A stretch of DNA of 64,000 nucleotides from the NCBI RefSeq assembly GCF_002878395.1, contig NW_025861174.1, positions 261,847 through 325,846 of the forward strand, read 5' to 3'. The position numbers were made by a program, and so were the translations under genes. Of this stretch, positions 1 to 11,253 are shown one piece after another; positions within the stretch are counted from its first letter, which is position 1; every line of letters starts with the position of its first letter. Source of the stretch: Capsicum annuum. Its lineage: Eukaryota > Streptophyta > Magnoliopsida > Solanales > Solanaceae. The notes beneath the pieces are model-generated. The model saw only the letters and a list, made by a program, of their open reading frames with translations, ran no database searches and was not told the origin of the DNA.

Positions 1-480
1 TTCGCATAATCCTCCATCGAAAAAGTAGTTCTCACTGGCAAAAAGTGAGTAAACTTTGTCATCCTATCCACAATGACCCAAATTGAATCATATTGATTCT
101 GAAACCGAGAAAAACCAGAAAAAAAGTCCATATTGATTACCTCTTATTTTTATTTGGGAAAAAAATTTCTTGATACAACCCACCAGGTCTCATATGCTCA
201 ACCATAACTTGTTGACACATCATGTACTTGACCACAAAATTAGCCATATCCCTCTTTATACCTTTTTACCAATACATATCCTTGAGATGATGATACAACT
301 TTGTGGAATTGGGATAAACAACATAGCGCATCTCATGCACCTCAGCCAAAATCCTTTATCGTAAACCATCGATATCAAGAATGCACAACCTTCTTTGGTA
401 CCGTAAAGTATCATCACCACTGGTATCAAACACCATCATTTTTTTCCCACTAACATCCCCTTGATTTTCATTAAGACAGG
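1..480 (-). pseudogene. T1 integrase: zinc-binding domain and start of catalytic core (broken)
   Basis: Translated from the minus strand, roughly 345-195 resembles the integrase HHCC zinc-binding domain, with a recognisable YWxKGIKRDMANFV stretch followed by MMCQQV. The second His appears replaced by Tyr (VVYPNST where HP is usual) and the first Cys of the CxxC pair reads as Tyr, so zinc binding would be lost. Bases 1-130 hold the beginning of the catalytic core, with weak similarity to the equivalent part of T2. Stops interrupt the frame. In the family, integrase inserts the element cDNA into the host chromosome; this copy could not do so. Confidence 0.7.
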
Positions 481-1826
481 ATCTAGCACTTGCTTCTCCT
501 TGATTTCCACATGAAGAGACGACTGAACCACTCCTTGTACCATTAAACCTCCATACTTGGAGTCCAAGAGGTGAACTCTAAGATTAGCCAAGTGGTGAAT
601 ATCCTTCACCAACTCTTATTTTCCTTTCATTAAATAAGCCAAACTCCCTATGGACAACCAACTAAGAGAATCAGCAACCATGTTAGTCTTACCTGGGTGA
701 TAGTGAAGATTCATGTCATAGTCCTTGAGAAGCTCCAGTGAACTCCTCTGCCTAAGATTGAGCTTCTTCTAAGTGAACACATACTGTGGGCTCTAATGAT
801 TAAAAAAGATGTCCACGTGTATACCATACAAATAATTCTACCATATTTTCAAAGCAAACACAATCGCAAACAGCTCTAAATTATGAGTAGAATAGTTCTT
901 GTAATATACCTTCAACGGCTTGGAAGCATAGGCATTCACCTTCTCATGCTGCATCAACACAAGACCAAGACCTACCCGAGATGTATCACAATAGACCACA
1001 AACCCATCATTGCCTTTCGATAAATTCAGAATTAGAATCGAAGTTAGCTTATCTTTCAAATTCTCAAAACTTCCCTCACAAGCATCCAACCAAGAAAACT
1101 TAACCTACTTCTAAGTCAACTTAGTCAAAGGAGCAGCTATTGATGGAAAGCCTTCCACAAACCGCCTATAATACCCAATCAAGCCTAAAAAGCTTCAAAT
1201 GTCAGTTGGAGTCGTAGGTCTAGGTTACCCTTTAACCACAACCACCTTTTGTAGATCCACCATAATCCCCGCACTAGAAATAATATGACCAAGAAAATTC
1301 ACAACGTTCAACCAAAAGTCACAGTTAGAGAACTTGTCATACAACTGCTATTCTTTCAAGGTATACAATACCACGCGGATGTGATTAGCATGATCCACCT
1401 AACTTTAGGAAAAAACTAGAATTTCATCAATAAATAAAATGACAAAGAGATCTAAGAACTACCTGAAAACCATGTTCATCAAATCCATAAATATCGTCAT
1501 GGCATTAGTCAATTCAAATGACATTATCGAAAATTCAAAGTGCCCATACCGAAAATGAAAATCTATCTTAGGGATATCCTTCTCCCTAATCTTAAGCTGA
1601 TGATATCCAGACAAAAGATCTATCTTAGGAAAGAACTTGGTACCTTGCATCTGATCAAACAAATCATTTATCCTAGGAAGAGGATACTTTTTCTTAACTG
1701 TCACCTTATTCAACTGCCTGTAGTCAATGAACATTCGAAGGAAACTATCCTTCTTGCACATGAACAATACCGGTGCACCCTATAGAGATACACTAAGACA
1801 AATAAACCCCTTATATAGAAGATTCT
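481..1826 (-). pseudogene. T1 reverse transcriptase (palm to connection) and RNase H, broken
   Basis: The minus-strand frame at 1767-1459 carries RT hallmarks [28 protein letters not shown] and YGHFEF. Downstream, the catalytic YxDD-type box reads FIDEILVFS, with the second Asp changed to Glu (codon at 1423-1425). A further minus frame at 1089-838 is the RT connection/RNase H start (FxxLKDKLTS, VYCDTSRVGLGLVLMQ, YSTHNLELFAIVFALKIW). The RNase H Asp-Thr pair is visible but the frame breaks repeatedly between 1100 and 1450. The missing N-terminal part of RT continues at 6607 on the other side of element A1: the split falls in the ELK...LLYKGFI region just upstream of the first RT motif. Confidence 0.85.
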
Positions 1827-3503
1827 TAACAGCGCCCAAGTGCACATGCAAGTGTATGTGGTCTTATCAAGCAGTAAAGTAGCTTCAAGAAAGCCCAAGT
1901 ATCGATCTCATAGGGACTTGCATTTGTGGCCTTTACAATTCTAGTTCAACAATTGAGAAAAAGTAAATAAAGAAGTTTAACAATTGTAAACTAAAAGTAA
2001 ACTAAACTAATCCAGAAAAGTAATGACTTAGGACAATCTATAGATAGAAGCCCAGGGTTAAGGCTTACGAAAAATCATACTACGTTATTGAACTTCATTT
2101 ATTAAATCACTTATCTTGGTTGTTGATTCGTAGGGTTAATTGCATGATTATGATTTGCCAACCACTAATCCTTTACCTAAGCTGAACCTTACATCTACAC
2201 CGTTAAGCAGGGATGTAATAGTTTATTTAAGTTCCTTACAAATATCATCCTACATATGAATCAAGTAAGGCATCTAAGTACATATCTGTCCTAAATACTA
2301 ATTTGAATTTCTTATTTCATAAGGAAACACAAACCATACTTTGCTTATTCCCATGTTCTATCACCCTATGCCTCTCCCGAGATTACAAGGTTGACAATTG
2401 ATATATTCTAAGGATAGCTAATCCTTAAAATAGTTAAAACAAGAACAAACAAACAACCAATGGTGATAAACAAATCAACAAACTTAATTCAAAATGAAAG
2501 TAATCATGATCGTGGCCTTAACATCGAAAAGGGAGTTTTAGCCTTCAACAAAAATATTCATCATCCAATCCTTTGGATTGATGATATAAACCATACAAAA
2601 AACTAAATCAAAGAGATATAAACCCTACAAAGAAGTTGTGGTAGCCTCTTCAATCCTCCAAGACGTCCAAAAGTGATTAAAAACGTTTACAGAGTTATAT
2701 TTATAGAAAAGAACAAGTCCCAGACCATGTTGGAATCAAATTGGAGTGAAATGCCTAGGGGTGGAATAGACCACGCGTTGCACGCTGTATTTCATAGGAA
2801 TGGAGCATTCGATGCATATATACTACACGTACACTTTGGTTTCGGTCCCTTCTGAGTCTAGTGATATGTCTCACGGGCCCAGATCTCTTTTCATGCGCCC
2901 TCTCTCTCCCAATATATTTCAGGTGTCCAAATTTGCGTCAAGTTGCGTATTGTGCTTCCGTGATCCATTCCAAGCCTTTTTGAGTCGTTTCCACTTGAGT
3001 TGAAGCTTGTATATCCTTAATATATCATCATAATCTATTCACCAAGCATCTTATATTATTAAGGACAACAATTTAGATCTCAAAATAACACAACATCCAA
3101 GATAAAGAACTAGAAACACGGGCTAAGCAAAGGTTTCATTCACTTTGATTTCTAACTTATTATTTTGACTCTTGTCTTGATCAAATTGAGCCTTGAACAT
3201 TACCAACAAGTTTTTTCACATATAAATACACAATAACAACCTTAGGAAATCATTAAACACGTTAGAACCCAATACAATAGACTAGACAAACACTTAGCTT
3301 AAGCTAGTCACACTAGTTTTCTTGGTTGACTTCTAAATGATCAATTTGAATCAAAACTTGTGTGGAAACACTATTAAATATTGTAAACACATACATGGAC
3401 ACTTAAATTCATAGTTATATCATTATCACCACATTAAGAACATTAATCATCCTCAAAAGAATAGAATAGCAACGCTAAAATGCATAAATTCATCCAACAT
3501 CAC
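1827..3503 (-). repeat. A1 3' LTR (1677 bases)
   Basis: Sense start TGATGTTGGATG at 3503, mirrored by TGATGTTGGGTG at 6606, and sense end ...GGGCGCTGTTA at 1827. It aligns by eye with both A2 LTRs. A TATA-like box lies at 2698-2705. The segment 1827-2917 has no counterpart in the truncated 5' LTR. Confidence 0.85.
2698..2705 (-). promoter_or_regulatory. TATA-like box in A1 3' LTR
   Basis: Sense reading TATAAATA, about 800 bases from the LTR start, in the same position as TATATAAA in the A2 LTRs. It is a plausible retroelement core promoter; activity is not shown. Confidence 0.4.
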
Positions 3504-3539
3504 CAACTCACACTTAAAGCCTTGTTCATCCTCGAACAA
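3504..3539 (-). promoter_or_regulatory. A1 polypurine tract and pre-PPT stem-loop
   Basis: In sense, an 18-base stem-loop (3539-3522: TTGTTC, loop GAGGAT, GAACAA) is followed by a purine-leaning stretch AAGTGTGAGTTGG that abuts the 3' LTR. The second part is the expected plus-strand primer (polypurine tract). The stem-loop recurs at the same spot in six other elements of the window; see findings. Confidence 0.7.
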
Positions 3540-5141
3540 TTCTTAATTATAAGCATCATGAGATGAAGAGACTCCAAACTTATACTACAAGCAAGATACT
3601 CAAGCTAGTACTACATTGACTACACATAATGCAAGTTACTACACTAAGCATGTTTTAAGACAATTGAAAGCTCAAGAACACTACTCAAAAACAACCTAGC
3701 CTCAAGAATTGACTCACCTAGTTGGCAAACTCATGCTTATTGTTCAATCAAGAATATCATACAAATCACCCACATTAATCAAACATGTGCCCTTCACAAC
3801 AAGAGAGTTACCCATAATCACTCACAATAATGCAATTTATAATATGATGGGTACAAGAATCAAATTATGCTCACTCTCTCAAAGAATTCACAAGTTACAC
3901 ATAATGAACCATAAGCTTGACCTTAGTGTAATGCTCCACTAATATTGGAATGTAAAGCTTAGGATCAATTAGGACTTTTTTGGGTTGTAATGTAGGCTAA
4001 GGGATGGGTAGGAACTATTTTGGCCAAGAATAGTGACTAACATCTCTAAGCGCTTTAATACACTACATTATATACTTGAAACCAATCTCCAACAACCAAT
4101 TTATACGTTTTCATCTACCCATACCTTTTGTTTTTCCCCATCTCTTTTAAGCATTTTCACAAACACTTGGTGACACATAGTTTACTACCACAAGAATCAA
4201 TTTTTCTCTTTTTTCACAATCATGAAAAAATTTCTAGCATACATTATATCACATCCATCTATCACACATAAAATATAAACACCAATAACTATTATCTTGG
4301 GGCATCAATTTCACCTTTTTATTCTTCAATTTCTCAAACTCCTTACTAAATTAATTTTTTATTAAAGCACTTAGGAGCTTTTTGGATCAAATTACAGTCT
4401 GTCAAAGAAGGGATTAGGCTACTTATGAGGTTACCCAAAAAATCTATAGGCTCAATGGGGGTTAACTAGGATTAAGAAAAAGGGTACGACAAATAGAAGG
4501 TATAAAACAAGGCTATCAAAGAAATGCTTATATCATCTCCTTAACCCACATTCTTTATTTCGCTTTACACACTCACCGGGCAAGTCCTAGACATCACATA
4601 CAACAAGAAATATACAAAAATCTAACATGGACATGACACATGCTCAACTCATATAGGATCATAATAGACTCCTAACCAAACAATAGCACAAATTCAAATT
4701 TAGGCCAACATGAACAAGAGTCATAAACTTGAGCCTAGGAGTCTCAAAAATAGCAATTCACATCAATCAACATGATTTCACAAAAAAACCCACTTGCATT
4801 ATGTAATCAAAAATAGCACTAACAAGAATATTTCACTTATTCCTAAATAATTTTAATTTGAGCCAAAATTTAGGAATTTCGTACCCCACACTTAAAAATC
4901 TACTTTTTCCCCAAAGTGATTTTAAAAGTAAGAACATAGAAATACTCCCTGAGGCCTTTAGGCCTAGCTAGTAGCATCTTTACACATAAAAGAGATTCAT
5001 GGGACCCCACACTCGTTCTTTGCCATGCTCCTCAGCTCAAGTTTATGGTACTCAGACTTCCCATTAACCTGTGACTCAACCAAAAATAAAAACTACGTGA
5101 AACAAAAACTAAAAAACTAAAAAGAAAACATACCTGATTAA
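3540..5141 (-). other. A1 3' non-coding region
   Basis: There is no supportable open frame. This long internal region, AT-rich and full of stops, lies between the degenerate open frame and the polypurine tract. It aligns in reverse with 16772-18367 of A2 and contains a conserved box at 3959-3999 (sense AGCCTACATTACAACCC then AAAAAAGTCCTA), 496 bases from the LTR. In Athila relatives this space can hold an env-like gene; I see none here. Confidence 0.6.
3959..3999 (-). other. Conserved 3' box of Athila-like elements (A1 copy)
   Basis: A block of about 41 bases, with sense core CCTACATTACAACCC then AAAAAGTCCTA and TTGATCCTAAG. It is nearly identical to 17909-17949 (A2) and similar to 29561-29603 (M) and 61134-61177 (K). 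The function is unknown. Confidence 0.6.
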
Positions 5142-5188
5142 CTTGGGTTGCCTCCCAAGCAGCACCTAATTTAGTGTCGCGGCACGAC
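5142..5188 (-). other. A1 post-ORF palindrome and hairpin
   Basis: In sense, GTCGTGCCGCGAC (5188-5176) is followed about 16 bases later by the hairpin CTTGGG-AGGCAA-CCCAAG (5159-5142). The same pair occurs in A2, F and K, and the hairpin occurs twice in M. In A1 the degenerate frame can still be read through it (as LGAAWEATQ), but the M copies are not coding-conserved. Confidence 0.7.
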
Positions 5189-6007
5189 CCAATCAACTTT
5201 TTTTTCCACCTTGAGGATATAAATTTCACCCCCAACCTTGCATCCATTTTCTTGCCTCAATCATAGGGAGGTGGTACAAAGATTAAGGAACCAAGTAATG
5301 GATGATGCATAGTAAACCACTAGGCCTTCAAGTGAGGTGTATTTTTATGTTGCTTATTCAATGCAAAATTAAGAATATAGGATTCTTATTCCTCATCTTC
5401 ACACTCTTCCACTATTTTAAATGATTCCATAGACAAGACATAATCTAAACATAATATAGAAAAGTGCTTGGAGTAAGGCCCAACTAATCCCATCTCTAAT
5501 TTTACATCATCAATATCACACTCACTTTTATTCACCTTCTTAATTTTAGTCTCAAGAGAAAAATGATAATTGAGAGGCTGTGATTCCTGTGGTGGTAGTT
5601 GTATCCCCTTAACCTGTTCAATAATTTCAGTTTTTGAGTACTCAGACTAACTTAAATTTTCAGCATCTTCGTCTTCACCTTGTTGGGGAGTTAATTCTGC
5701 ATCTACCTCCATCTTGTTTTTCGATTACTTTACAGTCTCTTGATAGTTCTTCATGTCTACCAACAACTATACTTGATTAGCTATAATTTGTTTCAGTATC
5801 TCTTCCAAGTTGCTAGTTGATTGATCTGGTTGGGCCCGTTGAAACTGTTGCTGTTGATTATTCTATAATTGAATTTGTGGTTGATTCTGCACCATTTGAT
5901 TATAGTTGTTTACATAATTTTGCCTTTGATCATAGCCCACAAACATTACTGAATCAGGGTAGATGGCACACATATCACCAGAATGACCACTATTGCCACA
6001 ACGGCAT
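5189..6007 (-). pseudogene. A1 remnant of the single-ORF protein (zinc knuckle / acidic / SSRW)
   Basis: From the breakpoint leftwards in sense it shows: a zinc-knuckle tail CGNSGHSGDMC (5' part lost at the breakpoint), a FVGYDQRQNYVNNYNQ stretch with Gln-rich sequence after it, a helix-like SNLEEILKQIIANQ, an acidic middle, ESFKIVEECEDEE, and the C-terminal block KFISSRWKKKLI (about 5222-5190). Several stops interrupt it. A zinc knuckle followed by FVGY resembles the tail of Athila-type gag, so this is probably a gag-derived protein of a non-autonomous element. The rest has no function I can name. The same architecture is seen in A2, F, J and K. Confidence 0.65.
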
Positions 6008-6606
6008 ACATTTCAGGTGTCTAAATTTGCATCAAGTTGCGTATTGTGCTTCCGTGATCCATTCCAAGTCTTTTTGAGTTGTTTCCACTTCAATTGAAGT
6101 TTTTATATCCTTCATATATCATCATAATCCATTTACCAAGAATCCTATATCATTAAACACAACAATTTAGAGCTCACAACAATACAACATCCAAGATGGA
6201 GAACTAGAAATAGGAGCTAATCATAGGCTTCATTCACTTTGATTTCTAACTTATTGTTTTGACTCTTGTCTTGATCCAATTGGCCCTTAAACATTACCTA
6301 CAAGTTGTTTCATATATAAATACTCAATAAAAACCTTAGGAAATCATTAAATAGGTTATAACCCAATACGATAGACTAGACAAACACCTAGCTCAAGCTA
6401 GTCACACTAGTTTTCTCGGTTGACTTCTAAATGATCATCTAAATCAAAACTTTGTGGAAACACTATTAAACATTGTAAATACATACATGGACACTTAGAT
6501 GCACATTTATATCATTATCACCACATTAAGCACATGAATCATCCTCAAAATAAAGCTAAAAAAGCTAGAATAGCAACGCTAAAATGCATAAATTCACCCA
6601 ACATCA
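6008..6606 (-). repeat. A1 5' LTR, 3'-truncated (about 599 bases)
   Basis: Aligns with 2918-3503 of the 3' LTR and then stops abruptly. The sequence next to the breakpoint shares ATTTCAGGTGTC with the LTR (near 6010 and 2920), so the deletion removed the second half of the LTR, the primer site and the beginning of the internal region. Confidence 0.85.
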
Positions 6607-7260
6607 ATCCTTGAGTTCCCTTAACTCAGCCAGAGCTATTTTATAAGGAGAAATAGATATTGGATGAGTTTACAGAACCAAGTCAATACGAAACTCTATT
6701 TCCCTATCAGGAGAAAAGCCTGGAAGATCATCCAGAAAAACCTCAGGAAACTCATTTACCATCGGGACTGACTGTAAAGAAGGACCTTCCGAGTTAGAAT
6801 CTTTAACTCGGACCAAATGATAGAGACAACCTATAGTGATTAACCTTCGAGCTCTAAGATAAGAAATAAACCTCCCCCTTGGAGCTAGAGAACCACTCTT
6901 CCGCTCTACAACCAATTCACCAGGGAGCCTAAAGATAACCTTATGGGTCTAACAATCCAAGGACGCGTAACAAGAGTGTAACTAATCCATACCAAGAATA
7001 ACATCAAAATCCACAATATCAAGTTCAAACAAATCCACCAAAGTCTGCCTACCACCAACAGATACCACATACCCCCTATTGACTCTATTTGCAATAACTG
7101 AGTCACCTATCAGAGTAGAAATAGAAAAAGGATTTGAAACAACCACAGGATAAAAAACAATACACACAGCCACAAATGGGGTCACATAAGAAAGAGTGGA
7201 CCCCGAATCAAGCAGACAGTACATGACATGAGAAAAGAATTGTAATGTACCAGTAACGAC
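6607..7260 (-). pseudogene. T1 aspartic protease and start of RT (broken)
   Basis: The minus frame at 7224-6982 has the protease active-site motif LLDSGSTLSYVTP intact, then SVGGRQTLVDLFELDIVDFDVILGMD. The adjoining frame 6915-6670 gives the protease-RT linker (GSLAPRGRFISYLRARRLI, NEFPEVFLDDLPG, REIEFRIDL). The last residues before A1 are the KIALAELRELKD region, after which RT resumes at 1826. Frameshifts separate the pieces. In the family this protease matures the Gag-Pol polyprotein. Confidence 0.85.
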
Positions 7261-8641
7261 ATCAAAAGATGCCTCGGATTCCTATCAAGATGCCAAAGCA
7301 TACAACTTATTCCAGCCAATACTAAAATAAGGAGTAGTAACAGTAGTAGACACAGCACCATTAAAGGAAGGAGAAGAAGATAAAGCCACTGGTACCTTAT
7401 TTGCTCTCATAGCAACCCTATTAATCGAACAATCCCTGATCCAATGGCCTATCTAGCCATACTTGAAGCATTTTCCCCTTCTTTTATCGCAATAACCCCA
7501 ATGAGGATAATCACAGAACTGACAAGAAGGGCATGAAAAAATCGATGGACCCCCACTGGCCTGAGATTGGGCACCCTGTGCGTGAAAATTATTGCCACCC
7601 TGGTGATGCCTATCAACCAACAACTTTGGGTAAGGAGCACTAGCAGTAGAGAAAGATCCAGAACTCCCTCACTTCTTTTTCTACTATTTTTTGCCATCCC
7701 GACCACCCTGAGACTGAGTCCTCCGTAATAAAAAACTGCTCTTTTTACCCTGCCGATCTCCGAACACTAACTATTTCCCTCTTCTCATCCTCTACCTGCT
7801 ACATAAGAATAGTCAACCTAGAAATATCTATATCTTTAATGAGCAAAACAGTCTTGCTTTCTAAGATCAAATCCTAATTCAACCTAAAAGAAAACTTTCT
7901 TATCCTTTCTCTCATGTTAGCTAACAAATTAGGGGCATACCTTGACAACTGATGAAACTTCAAGCCATATTCCTTGACAGACAGTCTCTCTTGCTTAAGG
8001 TTCACAATCTCCTCCATCTTTTCTTCCCTCAGCTCTTGAAGAAAGAAATGATCCACAAAAAATATCTCATAAGAATGACTCATCCACATTTCCTATATCC
8101 CTATCCCACTCTTCGTACCATTGGTTCGCAACATCCTTGAGCTAATAAGCTGCAAAGTTTACACCTTCTACATTAGTGGCCTATATCACCCTAAATATTT
8201 TCTCCATCTCATCCAAGGAACCCTAAGGATTCTTTTTCACCTTCACATTAGTAAAAGTAGGAGGATTCAATTTAATAAATTGACCAACTCTTATAGTCTC
8301 AGTAGACAACCTACCAGACGCACCCCACTCGGCTTGAGCAGTAACTAATTTAGCAATAGTATGAATAGACTAGTGAAATTCAGCATTAGTCATCTCACCC
8401 TAAGGAGAAATAGTATCGATTGGAGGAACTCTAAAACTATAAGGGATAGGACCCTGAGATCAAAGACGAACTCAAGACGTAGGACGTACACCATCAACAT
8501 TGTCCCCAGATGGGACTGAAGAGTATCCTTGTGTTCTAGATTGTTGAGGAATAAGCTGAAAAGTGAACATCCAAAGATTAGAGATGAATTCCAGGACTTA
8601 GACTCCAGTCTTGAAAATAGAATACAAAGAAAGTGAAACAT
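7261..8641 (-). pseudogene. T1 gag (capsid and degenerate zinc knuckle)
   Basis: The minus-strand frame 8089-7874 carries capsid-type sequence (FLQELREEKMEEIVNLKQ, SVKEYGLKFHQLSRYAPN) matching the retrotransposon gag family. Further upstream, about 8340-8100, is a FIKLNPPTF-type start region. A zinc knuckle near 7480-7430 reads CFKYG, stop, IGHWIRDC, with the second Cys as Tyr and a stop inside. The start codon cannot be fixed: an ATG lies near 8641, just downstream of the leader. It is broken by stops throughout. Confidence 0.7.
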
Positions 8642-8765
8642 TCCTAAATGCCTTGTAGCCTCTCTTTTATGAGTGTGATGCTCTATACACCACTAAAAGA
8701 GACTCTACTTGACACGGCCTTATGAACTCCCATTTGAACATGAACCTAAAGCTCTGATACAAACT
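8642..8765 (-). promoter_or_regulatory. T1 primer-binding site and leader
   Basis: Next to the LTR, the minus strand reads TGTATCAGAGCTTTAGGTT, close to the TGGTATCAGAGC primer site complementary to initiator-Met tRNA. It is followed by a leader of about 110 bases that is repeated at 11137-11253. Confidence 0.7.
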
Positions 8766-11136
8766 TCATACGACCCGACCAGGGGCCTTGTCGTAATGGG
8801 TATCCCAAGTCCAACTAGGACTGGGGACTACCCCTACTACCCAACCCAACCACCATTAGCATACCTTGAGTCGGATGAATATCAAACATATAACAAGATA
8901 GTGTAACAGCTCACATGAAGACTCTAGGATAGGATCATAAACGTGACTAAACCAACCAAGTCCAACCATACATAACCAAACCAATATAGAAACAAGGGCC
9001 ATAAATCAGGTCATAACAAAATAAGTTCCAAAACATAATATGATTAATCCAAAAATAATATACGATGGAACAACCAACAATATTGTTAATCGATATCAGC
9101 CCCAATACCAATACCAATGCTAAGGATGACACCAATATCGATCCCACCCATTCTAACCCATAGAAGTACCACAAAGACTCTAACCAAAGGAGTAAAAATA
9201 TTTGGTTGGGACATGCCCCCAACCATAGATAAAACAAATATCCAGAAATAAACTTAAATGTCTAAAAATATTCATAATATAAAATGGAGCCTTCTGAAAA
9301 GATAGAATCCCACCATGTCAATCCAATAGTTGTCCCTGAGTCAATTACTATGTATGGGGAATAGAATGGTTGGTTCCTGCATAGCGTAGGTATAGATTCG
9401 CCTAAAGAAGGGTTAGCGAGTAATCGCTAGCATGAAATTAGGATAAGGATAAAATAATACCGTTTATAAAAAAAAAAAGTAAAACCATCCATATGCACAC
9501 AACCATACATATATATAATCATGCCGGGAAAAGGAATCGAGTTTATCATGCCATTAAAACCTTTACCTGGGTTGTGTAGCTTTACCGTCCCAAACTACCC
9601 ACGGGCTATATGGGTATAGATCCCTCTGCTGAAAGGGACCTAGTGTGTGAAGCTGCACGACCAGGGAAGAAAACCTAGGATGGCTAGTTCATCCCCCAAA
9701 ATATAATGTATGACATCATGCACACGGTCACCAAGACCAAACCTCACATCGGTAAATATGAGTTTCCAGTTTTAGTCCTCCCGGGACCTCTACCTTCCAC
9801 AGATTTAATACAAACCCCGCTATTATTGCCCAAGTAAAACCATTACCAATAAACCAACCAATCCATTAATCATTTATTAACCAAGGCCATTAGTAGTGGT
9901 ATCATCATACTGACTATACTTGCAAGTTTTGTCCATATCCAACCATATAAAGGTTTAAGGGATCGCATGTACGCTTCATGATTTCCAATTAACCAAAACC
10001 ATGGCCACCAAGGCCTTTCCAATCCATTTAAAATCATTTAAGCCATTCATTACCAAGTTTAAACAATGCATAAGTTCCATTAAAAAGCCATTATTATAAT
10101 GAAAACAATGTTAAAGGCATTTTATCAAATATATTGGGGACATAGTATTTTCAAACCCAAAGAACCATTCCCATGCAACCAATTATCCAAAACCACCATT
10201 AATGCATATAAAAGCATAATTAAAATGTGGAAAATCCATAACCAAGAATTTATAACAAAAAAAAACCCAAATCATATTTAAAAACCCAAAATCATACAAC
10301 AATGAAATTATGCAAACCATTCATAAAAACCATTCCTTTAATTAGATCTAATAACGAGGGAAAAAAATATGCCATAATTGATAAAGTAGACATAGAAAAA
10401 CAACCAACAATATCCCTAAATTAGTCCTCTAGTTAAAACCCTAGCTTTCTTGCCCAAAATCTTTTGAGATAATTATAGTGTTTAGAAAGAGTTTATAAGT
10501 GTTAATGGATAGAATAAAATGGTAAATAGCCTCCCAAAAGAGTTAGAAGTCACGGGACCTTATTAGGATAAGTGGAAAAATATCAAGAATACCCCCACTT
10601 AAGTTGCACAAAATCCCGTCGCAGGGGTACGACTGACCCTTACGAGTTGTACCCTTCGATATGAGTGGTACCCACAACTCATATCCTACGCCTTAACTCT
10701 TAGACCCAACTTTTTCCAATGTATGACTTATCTTACCCAATTCATATTGATAGCATATGATTTTTATCCTTCACCCATATTTATGGTAACATAGAATCAC
10801 TGAAGGTTTGACCATTGTCCACTATATGAGTCTTAGGCACGACTCGTACCCTATCTTATGGCTCTTAGTGAGCCACTTGTACTCAGATCCAACTTAAGTT
10901 ACCAAGTCTAAGGTTAAGTAAAGGAACCAAATGATCCTTATGCAACCATACAACTCATACCACCAAGTCGTACCCATTCTAGTGACCAAAATCCATCCCA
11001 CCAACCAACGTTGGTCAGCATATGACTGGACTATACCATTTATATCCCTGTATACAGCTCGTATCCATGAGTCGTATTGGGTTCACAGACTAAAATTCTA
11101 GGAAATTTTCTAAGGTCCAAAAACCATGATGTTTCA
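8766..11136 (-). repeat. LTR A of T1 (2371 bases)
   Basis: Sense begins TGAAACATCATGG (11136) and ends ...CGGGTCGTATGA (8766), degenerate at the last bases. It aligns along its length with LTR B and with the T2 LTRs. It contains clusters of TACGAGT/ACTCGTAC-type short repeats in both orientations (about 10615-11090). Confidence 0.85.
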
Positions 11137-11253
11137 ATGCCTTATAGCCTCTCTCTTATGAGTGTGGCGCGCTATACACCCTTAAAAAAGACTTTACTTG
11201 ACATAATTTTATGGACTCTTAATTGATAATAAACCTAATCTCTGATACCAATT
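11137..11253 (-). repeat. Duplicated chromovirus leader and primer site between LTRs A and B
   Basis: 117 bases matching the leader at 8649-8765 (GCCTCTC, TATGAGTGTG and CTATACAC blocks shared). It ends in TTGGTATCAGAG, a better-preserved tRNA-Met primer site, at 11239-11250. It places a second LTR immediately upstream of LTR A. Confidence 0.8.

Larger units (their letters stand above)
1827..6606 (-). mobile_element. A1: Athila-like non-autonomous LTR element inserted in T1
   Basis: Minus-strand element splitting the T1 RT gene. It has a full-length 3' LTR (1827-3503), a 3'-truncated 5' LTR (about 6008-6606), no primer site, one degenerate open frame and no pol. LTR termini read TGATG... and ...GCTGTTA in sense. 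The flanks ATTCT (1822-1826) and ATCCT (6607-6611) are a candidate 5-base target duplication with one mismatch. It belongs to the same subfamily as A2 (13890-20746): LTRs, open-frame remnants and 3' region are all recognisably similar. Confidence 0.85.
1..11136 (-). mobile_element. T1: Ty3/gypsy chromovirus (Tekay/Del-like), incomplete at left window edge
   Basis: A minus-strand LTR retrotransposon reading right to left: LTR (8766-11136), primer site, gag, protease, the start of RT, then an interruption by element A1 (1827-6606), then RT, RNase H and the first part of integrase at the window edge. Lineage is inferred from domain order (RT before integrase), a TGGTATCAGAGC-like primer site, and close similarity of all domains to T2, which has a recognisable chromodomain. 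The 3' LTR and integrase C-terminus lie outside the window. All reading frames are broken. Coordinates include the nested element A1. Confidence 0.8.
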
